A stretch of DNA of 64,000 bases from JABMNT01 sp048262655 (GCA_048262655.1 JBLXEY010000005.1:368996-432995), one strand, 5' to 3'. Shown: positions 44,676 to 53,784, counted from the stretch's first letter. Notes: generated by a model from the letters alone, not told the origin. Numbers and translations: made by a program.

Positions 44676-44918
44676 CTAAGGAACGATTCGACCAAGCAAG
44701 GCCCCCACCGGCACCAACTCTCCTTCCTGGATCAGGATTTCATGAAGGGTACCTGAGACCGGTGCCTCAAGTTCAATACTTGCTTTTGTCGTTGTCAAAA
44801 CAACTACCGGCTCCTCTGCCTCAACAGTATCCCCCGCGCCTTTGAGCCATTCCGTAACTTCTGCTTCGTCTATTTCATTGCCCAACTGGGGGACCGTAAT
44901 GTCAGTGCTCATTGTCAT
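44676..44918 (-). CDS. Stand-alone lipoyl-domain protein
   Basis: The 80 residues are a single biotinyl/lipoyl domain: TVPQLGNEIDEAEVTEWL at the start, then the lipoyl lysine K45 in TTTKAS, and APVSGTLHEIL afterwards. There is no linker, no E3-binding domain and no acyltransferase domain. It lies between the fused E1 gene (21 bp) and the alpha/beta hydrolase gene (7 bp). It would carry the acyl group produced by E1. An alternative start two codons later (44912) is possible. AAAGG lies 5 bp before the chosen ATG. Confidence 0.9.
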   Translation of the reverse strand: MTMSTDITVPQLGNEIDEAEVTEWLKGAGDTVEAEEPVVVLTTTKASIELEAPVSGTLHEILIQEGELVPVGALLGRIVP

Positions 44919-44939
44919 TTGAACCTTTCGTATCTCAAT

Positions 44940-47402
44940 CTATAAAGCGCGGCCTGCAAGAGCCCGGTCATCCCACGTGCGAATACCCTTCCGATTGATT
45001 TTCTTTTCCGGGAAAAAGTCTGTCGCGACAATATCCAGAACATCATCAACCTGTGGAAAATAGGTGTCTTCCATCTCAGCACCGGGGACAATCCAATTTG
45101 GGCACCCCAAAACGCGCGGGGCGGCTTTCAACTTATCAAAGGCATAACGAGTTACATTGCTGGAGAGGGTCATTGCGAAACTACCACGTTCAGAAGACTC
45201 TGAAACAACGATGAGCCGCCCGGTCTTGCTCACTGATTGAATAGTCTGATCATAGTTAAACGGCACCAGCGTCCGCGCATCAATGACTTCCGTCGAGATT
45301 CCGTAGGTATTCTGCAACTCATCGGCGGCAGCCAAAGCCAGATAAAGTGAAGGCCCGATTGTCAGGATGGTTAAGTCTTCGCCGACCCGCTTGATATCGG
45401 AAACACCGAAAGGCACCCGGTAATAACCTTCAGGCACGCCACCATCGTGAAACTTTTCAATCACATCGTAACTGCGCTGACTTTCAAAAAAGACGACAGG
45501 ATCGCTCGAAGAAAGTGCTGTTGCCATCAATCCTTTCGCATCATAAGGCGTCGCCGGGTAGACGACCTTCAAACCAGGAATTTGCGCAACCATCGACGTC
45601 CAATCCTGTGAATGCTGGGCTCCATATTTACTGCCGACCGAACATCGCAGGACTACCGGCATTTTCAACTGGCCCGCAGACATGGCCTGCCATTTCGCCA
45701 GTTGATTAAAAATTTCATCACCTGCGCGGCCAATAAAGTCCGCATACATGAGCTCAATCAGCGCCCGCCCACCCGACATCGCATAACCTACAGCCGTCGC
45801 AACGATGGCCGCTTCAGAGATCGGAGTATTAAACAATCGATCATGCGGCAGAATATCTGATAGCCCCCTATAGACGCCGAAAGCGCCTCCCCATTCCCGA
45901 CACTCTTCGCCATAGGCAATCAAATCTTCGTCATGGGTCATATGGTGTAAAATTGCTTCAAATAAACCATCACGCAAAGTCACTGCGCGCATGGGAGATA
46001 TCTGGACACCGTTTTCATCCAAACCAAATCGTGCTTTGCGTGATATTTGACGCACCGGCGCGGCTTTGTCGATCGGGGCCAACAAGGTTGCTGGTTTTGA
46101 TGGCACGTCGATTTCGCTGTCAGAAAACATCATGTTTCCGATCAAGGTCGGGTTTGACGAAATATCGACCGAAGGAGCATTTGTTTCATCGACAACGGCT
46201 TGAACAAGCCGCTCTATTTTTTTAATCGCCGCCATCCGCATATCGTCGACAGCCGACGCTGTTAAGACTCCGTTTGTGACCAACTGATCAGAAAACAGCA
46301 CAATTGGATCATAATCATCCCACAGTTTTAGTTCTTCGCGAGAACGATAGGCGTTGGTATCGGATGTCGAATGGCCTGAATATCGATAACATTCAATATC
46401 CAGCAAAGCGGGTCCTTCGCCCGCCAAAATCAGATCACGCTTGCGCCGAACAGCATCCGCAACCGCCAGAGGGTTTGTGCCGTCAACAGTTTCCCCATGC
46501 ATAGCATCCGGATTAATACCCGCACCGATGCGCGACAAGCGGTCCCAGCCCATGGTTTCGCCCATCGTCTGCCCGCCCATGGCGTAAAAATTATTATTGA
46601 AAATAAAAAGAACCGGCAAAGCGCCTTTTTTATCGGTATTCCATAACGTCTTGAATTGCGCCATCGCAGCAAAATTCATGGCTTCCCAGACGGGGCCGCA
46701 ACCGGTCGAGCCGTCTCCCGCATAAGTTACACAGATGCTCTCTCCGGGGTTGCGCTTTTTATAAAGAGCGGCACCCGCAGCAATGCCAGCCGATGCACCA
46801 ACGATGGCATTGTTCGGGTAAATACCAAGGGGCGGATAAAAGGCATGCATGCTGCCCCCCATACCGCCATTAAATCCGGTGGAACGCATGAAAATTTCGG
46901 ACAGCAATCCGAAAAGAACAAAATTCTCGGACAGTTCTTTTCCAGAACCCCCCATTGTTTTCTCAACAACATCAAGACGGGGGCCCACGTCATCGGCTTG
47001 CATGAGCGGAGCCATAAAATCTGCGTCTTGTGTTTCAATCGCCGCCAAGGCTTTCGCAAGAAATTCACCGTGGCTGCGGTGCGAGCCAAAAATTTGATCT
47101 TCCAAACTGAGCGCAAAAGCACTTCCGACGGCCGCTGCTTCCTGTCCAATCGACAGATGCGCGGGACCTTTATAGGTATAGTCAACGCCGCCATAACTCC
47201 CCTTAGCTTTGAAAGTCATCAACATGCTTTCAAACTCGCGCACAAGCATCATATGTCGAAGGATTTGCTTTAGCGCAGGATCACCATAGGAGGCCCGCTC
47301 AAACGCCAGGGATTTGTCGTAGGCGTGAATATCCATTTTGGGGAAAGCGACTTCTCCCTTTTTCCGCATATTTTGCGGGTCAACAAGCAGCTCTTTCGGC
47401 AT
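44940..47402 (-). CDS. Fused E1 alpha-beta thiamine-diphosphate 2-oxoacid/acetoin dehydrogenase
   Basis: The 820-residue protein joins the two usual E1 subunits. The alpha part (about 30-400) has the TPP motif from GDGSTGCGP to IFNNN near residues 230-275, and a SHRSHGEFLAK loop. The beta part (about 480-800) has the GEECREWGGAFG and PISEAAIVATAVGYA segments and the transketolase C-terminal domain. It would decarboxylate or cleave a 2-oxo acid or acyloin and pass the acyl group to a lipoyl arm. It begins an operon with the lipoyl protein and hydrolase, and no E2 or E3 gene is nearby. The closest functional analogy is acetoin dehydrogenase; the real substrate is unknown. Confidence 0.92.
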   Translation of the reverse strand: MPKELLVDPQNMRKKGEVAFPKMDIHAYDKSLAFERASYGDPALKQILRHMMLVREFESMLMTFKAKGSYGGVDYTYKGPAHLSIGQEAAAVGSAFALSLEDQIFGSHRSHGEFLAKALAAIETQDADFMAPLMQADDVGPRLDVVEKTMGGSGKELSENFVLFGLLSEIFMRSTGFNGGMGGSMHAFYPPLGIYPNNAIVGASAGIAAGAALYKKRNPGESICVTYAGDGSTGCGPVWEAMNFAAMAQFKTLWNTDKKGALPVLFIFNNNFYAMGGQTMGETMGWDRLSRIGAGINPDAMHGETVDGTNPLAVADAVRRKRDLILAGEGPALLDIECYRYSGHSTSDTNAYRSREELKLWDDYDPIVLFSDQLVTNGVLTASAVDDMRMAAIKKIERLVQAVVDETNAPSVDISSNPTLIGNMMFSDSEIDVPSKPATLLAPIDKAAPVRQISRKARFGLDENGVQISPMRAVTLRDGLFEAILHHMTHDEDLIAYGEECREWGGAFGVYRGLSDILPHDRLFNTPISEAAIVATAVGYAMSGGRALIELMYADFIGRAGDEIFNQLAKWQAMSAGQLKMPVVLRCSVGSKYGAQHSQDWTSMVAQIPGLKVVYPATPYDAKGLMATALSSSDPVVFFESQRSYDVIEKFHDGGVPEGYYRVPFGVSDIKRVGEDLTILTIGPSLYLALAAADELQNTYGISTEVIDARTLVPFNYDQTIQSVSKTGRLIVVSESSERGSFAMTLSSNVTRYAFDKLKAAPRVLGCPNWIVPGAEMEDTYFPQVDDVLDIVATDFFPEKKINRKGIRTWDDRALAGRAL

Positions 47403-47755
47403 AGACGTTCCTTAGCAATAGAGGTATCGCCTTTTTAATCAGCCAGCATCACAAATGTCAAATTGAAACTACATATGTAAATCGGCAGCCTTCCAACGCC
47501 AGGAGCCACGCGGAGTGGGGACCGAGCTGGCCTAACAGAGCAACGGTCCTGTTGCTGTCCCATCGACATCAATCGGCGATCAATTGCTACTTAACGCGCA
47601 AAATGTGAAAGAGAGAACCCCCCGTTCCGAGAACTGTTGATTTCACAGAAGACTTGCGCTTTCCAGCGCTTGACCCGAAGCGGTTCGACACGTATAGATA
47701 ATTTGTAAATAATTGTAAATATTGTGCAACTTTAATATACGAGCAAGACCGAACA
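47403..47755. promoter_or_regulatory. Divergent regulatory region with tandem TTGTAAATA repeats
   Basis: The 350 bp between the E1 gene and the DapA-family gene carry no gene I can support. A hairpin AGCAAC/GTTGCT lies at 47539-47556. Close to the rightward gene, three helically spaced copies begin at 47703 (TTGTAAATA), 47713 (TTGTAAATA) and 47722 (TTGTGCAAC), a plausible SorC binding array. The CDS starts 26 bp further on. The remainder seems featureless. Confidence 0.5.
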
Positions 47756-48670
47756 ATGACAACAACGCCTCCTCTTAGCCAAGCCTTAACGGGTATATCT
47801 GGTATTCTGGTAACACCTTTTGACGAAAACGATGAAATTCAAGCAGCCCCCTTGGCTCCACTTGTCGAGCGTGCCATTGCGGCGGGCGTTCATATTTTGG
47901 TCTCAAACGGTAACACGGGCGAATTTTACGGCCTGACAACTGACGAAGCCGAACAGATGGTGCGAACAGCAGCCAAACAGATAGATGGACGCGTCCCATT
48001 GGTCGCAGGTGTTGGCAAAAGCGTTAAGGACGCCTGCCAACTTGCAAAAACGTCTGCGGATGCAGGAGCGGATGCGTTGATGGTTCACCAGCCACCGGAT
48101 CCGTTTGTCGCTCCGCGTGGAATTGTCGAATATGTCAAACGTGTCGCGGACGCCGGCAACGGCCTGCCCCTTGTCATTTATTTACGCAATGACTTGATAG
48201 GCACCGATGGCATAAAAGCAATTTGTGAAATTGATGGTGTTGTGGGTGTCAAATGGGCAACCCCAAATCCGATGAAACTTGCGGCAGCGATGGCGGCTTG
48301 TGACCCTTCGATTATTTGGGTTGGCGGACTGGCTGAAGTCTGGGCTCCAGCCTTTTATGCGGTTGGCGCCCGTGGTTTTACCAGTGGCCTGATCAACGTA
48401 TGGCCTGAACATTCCGTCGCCATTCATCGTGCACTGGAAGATGGCGATTATCATGAAGCGCGCGCCCTGATTTCGCGGATGACACCTTTCGAAGATGTCC
48501 GTGCCCAGGAAATGAACGGCACCAATGTGACCGGGGTAAAAACAGCATTACAGCTTATGGGAGACGACTGCGGGTCAACACGGCCGCCTTCAGCCTGGCC
48601 ATTGACCGCATCACAGATGAACGACTTAAAAGCAATGATGTCAGCCGAAGGTTTGATCAGCACGACCTGA
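47756..48670 (+). CDS. Dihydrodipicolinate synthase/KDG aldolase-family protein
   Basis: This 304-residue class I aldolase-fold enzyme has the Schiff-base lysine K166 in GVVGVKWATPN and the tyrosine Y142 in VIYLRND. The usual glycine-rich NGNTGEFYGL loop sits at residues about 51-60. The family covers DapA, N-acetylneuraminate lyase, KDG aldolase and 5-keto-4-deoxyglucarate dehydratase. Its position beside an aldose 1-epimerase and a sugar operon argues for a 2-keto-3-deoxy sugar-acid aldolase or dehydratase rather than lysine synthesis. It is divergent from the E1 operon. Confidence 0.88.
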   Translation: MTTTPPLSQALTGISGILVTPFDENDEIQAAPLAPLVERAIAAGVHILVSNGNTGEFYGLTTDEAEQMVRTAAKQIDGRVPLVAGVGKSVKDACQLAKTSADAGADALMVHQPPDPFVAPRGIVEYVKRVADAGNGLPLVIYLRNDLIGTDGIKAICEIDGVVGVKWATPNPMKLAAAMAACDPSIIWVGGLAEVWAPAFYAVGARGFTSGLINVWPEHSVAIHRALEDGDYHEARALISRMTPFEDVRAQEMNGTNVTGVKTALQLMGDDCGSTRPPSAWPLTASQMNDLKAMMSAEGLISTT

Positions 48671-48758
48671 AAAACCGCAACGCACGCCATGGGCAGAGGT
48701 CTCAATCAGGACCGTGCATTTTGGATAAACCTAAAGACAGGGGAGTATCTCATTCGTT

Positions 48759-49643
48759 ATGACCCAAACAATTAACCTTAAATCTGGCGATACCCACTTG
48801 CATTTGAGGCCTGGCTATGGGGGGCGCATCAGCAAACTCGCATTCGGTGGCTGGGATGTTGTGCGTCCAATCCCAGAATCCGAGGATAACCCATGGGCAG
48901 GCTACAAAGGCGGCAGCTTCCCTCTGGTCCCGTTTTCCAATCGCATTAAAAATGGCCGTTTTTCCTTTCAAGGCCGCGATATCTCCCTCACGACCCATCC
49001 GCAAGAGCCAGCCAATGCCTTGCATGGACATGGATGCTTCACCGAATGGTCAGTTGAAAAGACAACCGCAACCGCCGCCACACTGTCCAGCACACAAGCA
49101 GCGGGCCACCTGGATTGGCCCTGGTCCTATCAAACACGCCAGCACTTTGTGGTTACGCCTGAGGAATGCAAGGTCACGATTGAGGTCACCAACTTGTCCA
49201 AAGAGACAATGCCAGTCGGGTTTGGTTTTCACCCTTTTTTCCCGTTTGATGAAGACGTTAATCTGCGATTCAAGGCCGGCTCCGAATGGTTGGGCGCACC
49301 TGAAGATTTCCCGACCGAGCACGGCCCCGTTCGTCACGACTTTAGCACAGTGGCCGGGGACAACCTATGGCGCGAAGAAAAGACCATTTGTTATGAAGGC
49401 TTTGAAGGAGAGGTTGAATTGCATTGGGCAACATCGGATCGTCGCCTGCGGCTTATAGCTGATCCCGTGCTCAATCATTTTATTGTCCATGTACCCAAGG
49501 GGGGGCATTACTTTTGCCTTGAGCCCGTTAGCCATCCGACTGATGGGTTCAATCTGGCGGCTGCAGGCACCCTGCCCGAACCAATGTTGACGCTCGACAA
49601 GGGGCAGACAACATCTGCATCCATGGTCTTAATACCGGTCTAA
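48759..49643 (+). CDS. Aldose 1-epimerase
   Basis: The 294-residue GalM-like beta-sandwich protein has the GYGGRISKLAFGGWDV start, PLVPFSNRIKNGRF around residue 55, HGHGCF with the catalytic histidine region, and GFGFHPFF in the middle. A late glutamate in FCLEPVSHPTDGFN is a typical catalytic position. It interconverts alpha and beta anomers of an aldose. It is 88 bp downstream of the DapA-family gene and convergent with the SDR pair. No signal peptide is present, so it acts in the cytoplasm. Confidence 0.92.
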   Translation: MTQTINLKSGDTHLHLRPGYGGRISKLAFGGWDVVRPIPESEDNPWAGYKGGSFPLVPFSNRIKNGRFSFQGRDISLTTHPQEPANALHGHGCFTEWSVEKTTATAATLSSTQAAGHLDWPWSYQTRQHFVVTPEECKVTIEVTNLSKETMPVGFGFHPFFPFDEDVNLRFKAGSEWLGAPEDFPTEHGPVRHDFSTVAGDNLWREEKTICYEGFEGEVELHWATSDRRLRLIADPVLNHFIVHVPKGGHYFCLEPVSHPTDGFNLAAAGTLPEPMLTLDKGQTTSASMVLIPV

Positions 49644-49693
49644 AATTCGGCAACGCCCTCATCGAACGGCCAGGCGCCGAAATTTACGGCGGA

Positions 49694-50410
49694 TTAGCCT
49701 ATGGAGTATCCGCCATCTACGACGATCGTCTGACCGGTTATAAAATTGGCTTGGTCACTAGCAAGAAAGATCACTGGCCCGGCAATATCATCCGGTTCTC
49801 CCCAGCGGCCAAATGGTGTGCGTGTAATCACGGCCTCGTTATGTGCCGTATCGGCCCGACCTCTTTCTGATTGCTCAGTCACGACAAATCCTGGCGCAAT
49901 CGCATTAACACGCACCCCATAGGGGCCGTATTTTAAGGCCATTGAACGCGTGAGCTGATGAATAGCCGCTTTACTTGCGCCATAGGCTGGAACTTTCGGG
50001 CTTCCGAAAAAGCTATACATCGATGCAATATTGATGATTGCGCCACGGGCGGCGATAAGTGCGTCTTCAAAATTCTTGATGACATCAAAATTCCCAACAA
50101 GGTTTATATCAAGTACCTGCCGGAAAACATCGATGTCTTCCTCTTGGTCACGGCGTGCAATTGCAGCGCAGTTAACAAGCACATCGAGGGATTGAAAATG
50201 CGAGGCAAATTCCCTTATGGCAGAAGAATCAGAAATATCGAGTTGGTGATATTCATTCACCCCGGCAGGCATGACCAAAGGTTCCGGCTCGGCACCTGTA
50301 ATGACCACCCGGCCGGGCATTTTTGCGGCGGCACCGGCAATGGCTGTGCCGATACCATTTCGACTGGCACCAATGACAACCCATGTTTTATCGCGCATTC
50401 TTTCGGTCAT
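49694..50410 (-). CDS. Short-chain dehydrogenase/reductase
   Basis: This is a classical SDR with the cofactor segment IGASRNGIG, NCAAIARRD, S and Y in NIASMYSFFG and YGASK, and the C-terminal ITGQTIVVDGG. I chose the ATG at 50410, preceded by a G-rich run; the same frame has ATGs at 50431 and 50422, so the N-terminus is uncertain by seven residues. It lies 60 bp after another SDR on the same strand. The two probably oxidise successive hydroxyls of one substrate, perhaps the solute brought in by the adjacent TRAP transporter. Substrate not identifiable. Confidence 0.85.
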   Translation of the reverse strand: MTERMRDKTWVVIGASRNGIGTAIAGAAAKMPGRVVITGAEPEPLVMPAGVNEYHQLDISDSSAIREFASHFQSLDVLVNCAAIARRDQEEDIDVFRQVLDINLVGNFDVIKNFEDALIAARGAIINIASMYSFFGSPKVPAYGASKAAIHQLTRSMALKYGPYGVRVNAIAPGFVVTEQSERGRADTAHNEAVITRTPFGRWGEPDDIAGPVIFLASDQANFITGQTIVVDGGYSIG

Positions 50411-50470
50411 CGCGCCCCCCATAGCAGCCATACCAGGGACATTGGAAATCCTGGCACCCTCGCTGCATTA

Positions 50471-51199
50471 TTAGTTACAGATAATACCGCCATCAACATT
50501 TAGCACCTGACCCGTCATATAGCTGGAATCTGGCCCCAGCAGGAACTGAATGACGCTCGCGACTTCATCAGGGTCTCCCAGCCTTTTCAACGGAATCTCT
50601 GCCTGCACATTCTCAAGCCCCCTTTTTTGAATGAGTTGCGCTGGCATGGACGTATCGATTAACCCGGGTGCCACAGCGTTCACAAGTATATGGGGGGCGT
50701 CGCGACGGGCCAAAGATCGCGCCATCCCAACCAGCGCCCCTTTTGCAGCGCTATAAGCCGTGTGCATTGGCGCTCCCCGGCGAAACGCGAGTGAACTCAC
50801 CAAAACCACCCGCGCGCCCGGTTGCTGCAGCAGGGCATCGCGCGCCGCAATGTAGAGTGAATAAACGTTGCGGATATTCGCTGCCATCACCGGGTCGTAG
50901 ATATTTTCGGTGTCATCCGGTTCCATCCCGTCCGGCACGAAAATACCGGCCAAATGAACCAGACCGTAAAGTGTATCTTCTTGCTCAACAATTTGCGTGC
51001 AAGCGGCTTCATCATCCATGGCGGATCGATGACATACAAGGTTCGCCGGGACGGAAACATGTGCCTTCAATGCGTCCAATGCCTCCGCATTGACATCGAC
51101 GGCGATAACGCGAGCACCGCCATTTATCAGCCGTGTTACCAATGGCACACCAATACCGCCAGAGGCTCCTGTCACGACAATTGTTTTTCCGTCAAACAT
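50471..51199 (-). CDS. Short-chain dehydrogenase/reductase
   Basis: This is a 242-residue classical SDR. Visible marks are TGASGGIG near residue 10, HLAGIF, catalytic serine in VSSLAF, YSAAK, and GQVLNVDGG near the end. The ATG at 51199 has AAAGG 5 bp upstream. A strong terminator lies between this gene and dctP, so it is either expressed by read-through or from its own promoter in the 50 bp before it. It pairs with the SDR at 49694. Confidence 0.86.
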   Translation of the reverse strand: MFDGKTIVVTGASGGIGVPLVTRLINGGARVIAVDVNAEALDALKAHVSVPANLVCHRSAMDDEAACTQIVEQEDTLYGLVHLAGIFVPDGMEPDDTENIYDPVMAANIRNVYSLYIAARDALLQQPGARVVLVSSLAFRRGAPMHTAYSAAKGALVGMARSLARRDAPHILVNAVAPGLIDTSMPAQLIQKRGLENVQAEIPLKRLGDPDEVASVIQFLLGPDSSYMTGQVLNVDGGIICN

Positions 51200-51249
51200 C
51201 ACAACCTTTATACCCCGTCCAATTTTTTAAAGTTTCTTCCATGACCTGC

Positions 51250-51287
51250 CATAAAGAAAAGCGGGCCCTTGCTTCCAAAGGCCCGCT
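51250..51287 (-). terminator. Rho-independent terminator after dctP
   Basis: An 8-bp GC stem AGCGGGCC (51260-51267) with GGCCCGCT (51280-51287) is followed on the minus strand by a T-rich tail at 51259-51250. It lies 30 bp after the dctP stop codon and should end most dctP transcripts before the SDR pair. Confidence 0.85.
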
Positions 51288-51317
51288 CTCTTCTTAACAA
51301 TATACGCTACAAGAGAA

Positions 51318-52364
51318 CTAGCGACCAATGACCCTCGAAATTCTCGAGGAAACTTCGTTCTCCGCATCGGCGACTGCTTTTTCAAATTTCTTGAGCCACG
51401 TATCGCCATATTTTTCGACAAACCAGACTTTCATCTTGTCTCTCGCAGCGACAAAAGTTGCGCGCTCTTCCGGTGTTGGAACATAGACCGTACCACCAAA
51501 GCCTTGGAACTCTTTCAAAGCTCTTGCGTCATATTCTTTATTCCAATCCGATTGAACCATGGCCGTCTGCTGGATTCCATCAATGACCAAGTCCTGCAGA
51601 TCAGCAGGCAGTTGCTTGAGCCAAGCGTCGGACATCCACCAGAAAGCAAACAAGTATGCATGTTCGTCCAAAGTGACATATTTAACAGCTTCATACATTT
51701 TGGTCGGAATGATATCCGTTGCGGCATTCTTGGTGCCTTCGACCACACCCGTTTGCAGAGACGTGTAAAGCTCGCCCCAAGCCACTGGCGTCGGGTTCCC
51801 GCCCAACGCCTTGATGAACTCGATTTGCAGCGGAGAGTTAATTGTCCGCATTTTTACACCGGCCATGTCACTGGCAGACTTCACGAGTTTCTTCGTCGTA
51901 AAGAAGTTTCTCCAACGCCCTGTATTGCCAACCGCAACCAGACGTACATTACCGGTTTTCTTAAGAATTTCCTCACGAACATCATCAAAGAATTCACTTT
52001 GAGCAATATTCTCGGCAATCGCATCACCGTTCATCATGTACGGAATATCTGTAACCTGAAGTTCAGGGAAGAAGCTGGCAATGCCGCCCACCGTTGTATG
52101 GGCAAGCTCTAGCGTGTTCAGCTGAACCTGCTCAATCATTTCTCTGAAGTTTCCGAGCTGTGCGCCAGGGTAGATTTCGACAGCGATCCGTCCATTTGAT
52201 CGCGCCTCCAGAAACGACTTCAAAAAGTCACCCGCAATCTGGTCATCAGACGTGACCGGACCCACGTGTGCATATTTGATCGTAAACTCGGCAGCTTTTG
52301 TGACCGACGCGAAACCACTCGCTAGTGCCCCAACTACCATAGATGTAATCAATAGTTTTTTCAT
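51318..52364 (-). CDS. dctP: TRAP transporter substrate-binding protein
   Basis: This is a periplasmic DctP-family receptor of 348 aa. The ATG at 52364 follows GGAGG by 6 bp; the longer in-frame start at 52397 would ruin the signal peptide. The signal sequence is MKKLLITSMVVGALASGFAS with cleavage after TKA. The mature part has KYAHVGPVTSDDQ, the ligand-binding arginine region VKMRTINSPLQIE, and the NPTPVAWGELYTSLQTG segment typical of the family. TRAP receptors bind organic or sugar acids. Unusually it is terminated separately from dctQM, and a LacI-type operator lies 36 bp upstream. Confidence 0.94.
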   Translation of the reverse strand: MKKLLITSMVVGALASGFASVTKAAEFTIKYAHVGPVTSDDQIAGDFLKSFLEARSNGRIAVEIYPGAQLGNFREMIEQVQLNTLELAHTTVGGIASFFPELQVTDIPYMMNGDAIAENIAQSEFFDDVREEILKKTGNVRLVAVGNTGRWRNFFTTKKLVKSASDMAGVKMRTINSPLQIEFIKALGGNPTPVAWGELYTSLQTGVVEGTKNAATDIIPTKMYEAVKYVTLDEHAYLFAFWWMSDAWLKQLPADLQDLVIDGIQQTAMVQSDWNKEYDARALKEFQGFGGTVYVPTPEERATFVAARDKMKVWFVEKYGDTWLKKFEKAVADAENEVSSRISRVIGR

Positions 52365-52400
52365 ATTTTCCTCCCGTTGATATGATTTCGAAACCAAACT

Positions 52401-52416
52401 ATGACACCGGTATCAT
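52401..52416. promoter_or_regulatory. LacI-type operator upstream of dctP
   Basis: The 16-bp sequence ATGACACCGGTATCAT is a palindrome with one mismatch and shares the central ACCGGT with two other sites in the window (54634 and 57287). It lies 36 bp upstream of the dctP start. The layout resembles GntR-type LacI-family operators (ATGxTA...TAxCAT). Confidence 0.8.
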
Positions 52417-52469
52417 TTTATGTAAATAGGGTGTCCCCGTGAAAAATTCTTTCGTCCAAATCCTAAAGG

Positions 52470-53756
52470 CTAAACAAAACCAAACCAGCGCGGGATGGTC
52501 ATGGACACGGCTGGAACAAACGTGATCAAGAGAATAATTGTGACATGGACCACGTAGAACGGCAGCATTTCCGAAACAATCGCCTCTATTCGTTCTCGAC
52601 TGACCGCAGATGCGACAAACAAAATCAACCCCATGGGCGGCGTTGCCAAGCCTATGGTTAAGTTTACACACATGATGATTGCGAAGTGAACCGGATCAAT
52701 CCCCAAGGCCAACGCTGTTGGCGTCAGGATCGGCCCCAGAATTAAAATAGCAGGACCGGCGTCAAGAAACATACCAACAACAAGCAACAACAGATTGATC
52801 ATCAGCAGCAGCACGAATTTATTATCCGTGAACTGAAATAAAAATTCAGCCAGGTTTTTGGGCAGGCCAGACAATGTCGCAATCCAGGCAAAAACCGTTG
52901 CCATGCCAACGGCCAGTAAAATCACGCTGGATGAGACGGCAGTTCTAAACAGCATGTTTTTAATCCGCGACAAAGGCAGACTTTTCATGAACATACAAAT
53001 TACCAACGCATAGACCACGGCTGCCCCAGCGGCCTCTGTCGGCGTGAACACGCCAGAAAGAATACCGCCCAGAATAATGATAGGCGTCAACATCGGCCAA
53101 AACGCATCAAGCCCTGCGCGGGCCGCAACTCGGACACCTGGGAATTTATCAGCAACCGGATAGTTGCGTTTTTTAGCGATGATTGACGTGGCCGCCATCA
53201 AGCCGACCCCGGTCAACAGCCCCGGCACGACGCCGGCTAGAAACAAAGCGGCGACGGATACCTCCATGATATAGGCATAGACCACCATAATAATGCTGGG
53301 CGGAATGATCGGGCCAATAACAGACGAAGCCGCAGTCACCGCTGCGGCAAATTTTTTCGAGTACCCCTGTTTCTCCATGGCCGGAATCAGCATGGAACCA
53401 ATGGCCGACGTATCGGCAACGGCAGACCCGCTTAGCCCTGCGAAAAAGATCGACGAAATAATATTAACGTGCGCCAGTCCACCTCTGAGATGCCCAACCA
53501 AGACACGCGCAAAGGTCACCAGGCGTTCCGTGATCCCCCCAACATTCATGATTTCGCCAGCCAAAATAAACATCGGGATCGCGAGCAAGGGGAACTGGTT
53601 GATTCCAATGTAGAGTTTCTGAGCAATGATCGATAAAAAGACCTGCTTTTCCGCCAGGATTAATCCCAACATCGGCGCAGCACCAAGCGCAAAAACAATC
53701 GGCATGCCTACGGCTACCAACACCAGCAAGATCCATATAAAATAAATGGGTATCAT
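52470..53756 (-). CDS. dctM: TRAP transporter large permease
   Basis: This 428-residue DctM-type permease has about 11-12 hydrophobic segments across its whole length. Family segments include FILAGEIMNVGGITERL, GLSGSAVADTSAIGSM (a conserved sodium/solute site), PIIPPSIIMV near residue 155, and FLDAGPAILILGPIL in the second half. It translocates solute with Na+ together with DctQ. It starts 28 bp after the dctQ stop. No attached substrate clue exists beyond the neighbouring oxidoreductases. Confidence 0.95.
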   Translation of the reverse strand: MIPIYFIWILLVLVAVGMPIVFALGAAPMLGLILAEKQVFLSIIAQKLYIGINQFPLLAIPMFILAGEIMNVGGITERLVTFARVLVGHLRGGLAHVNIISSIFFAGLSGSAVADTSAIGSMLIPAMEKQGYSKKFAAAVTAASSVIGPIIPPSIIMVVYAYIMEVSVAALFLAGVVPGLLTGVGLMAATSIIAKKRNYPVADKFPGVRVAARAGLDAFWPMLTPIIILGGILSGVFTPTEAAGAAVVYALVICMFMKSLPLSRIKNMLFRTAVSSSVILLAVGMATVFAWIATLSGLPKNLAEFLFQFTDNKFVLLLMINLLLLVVGMFLDAGPAILILGPILTPTALALGIDPVHFAIIMCVNLTIGLATPPMGLILFVASAVSRERIEAIVSEMLPFYVVHVTIILLITFVPAVSMTIPRWFGFV

Positions 53757-53784
53757 AGTATTCCCCGCCTAAGCCGAATGAGTA

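Noticed and set aside
44668..44918. Frameshifted fused AcoC gene
   Set aside because: Both parts have their own start and stop; the hydrolase has an ATG 7 bp after the lipoyl stop and the domain ends are complete, so separate genes are more likely. A sequencing error cannot be fully excluded.
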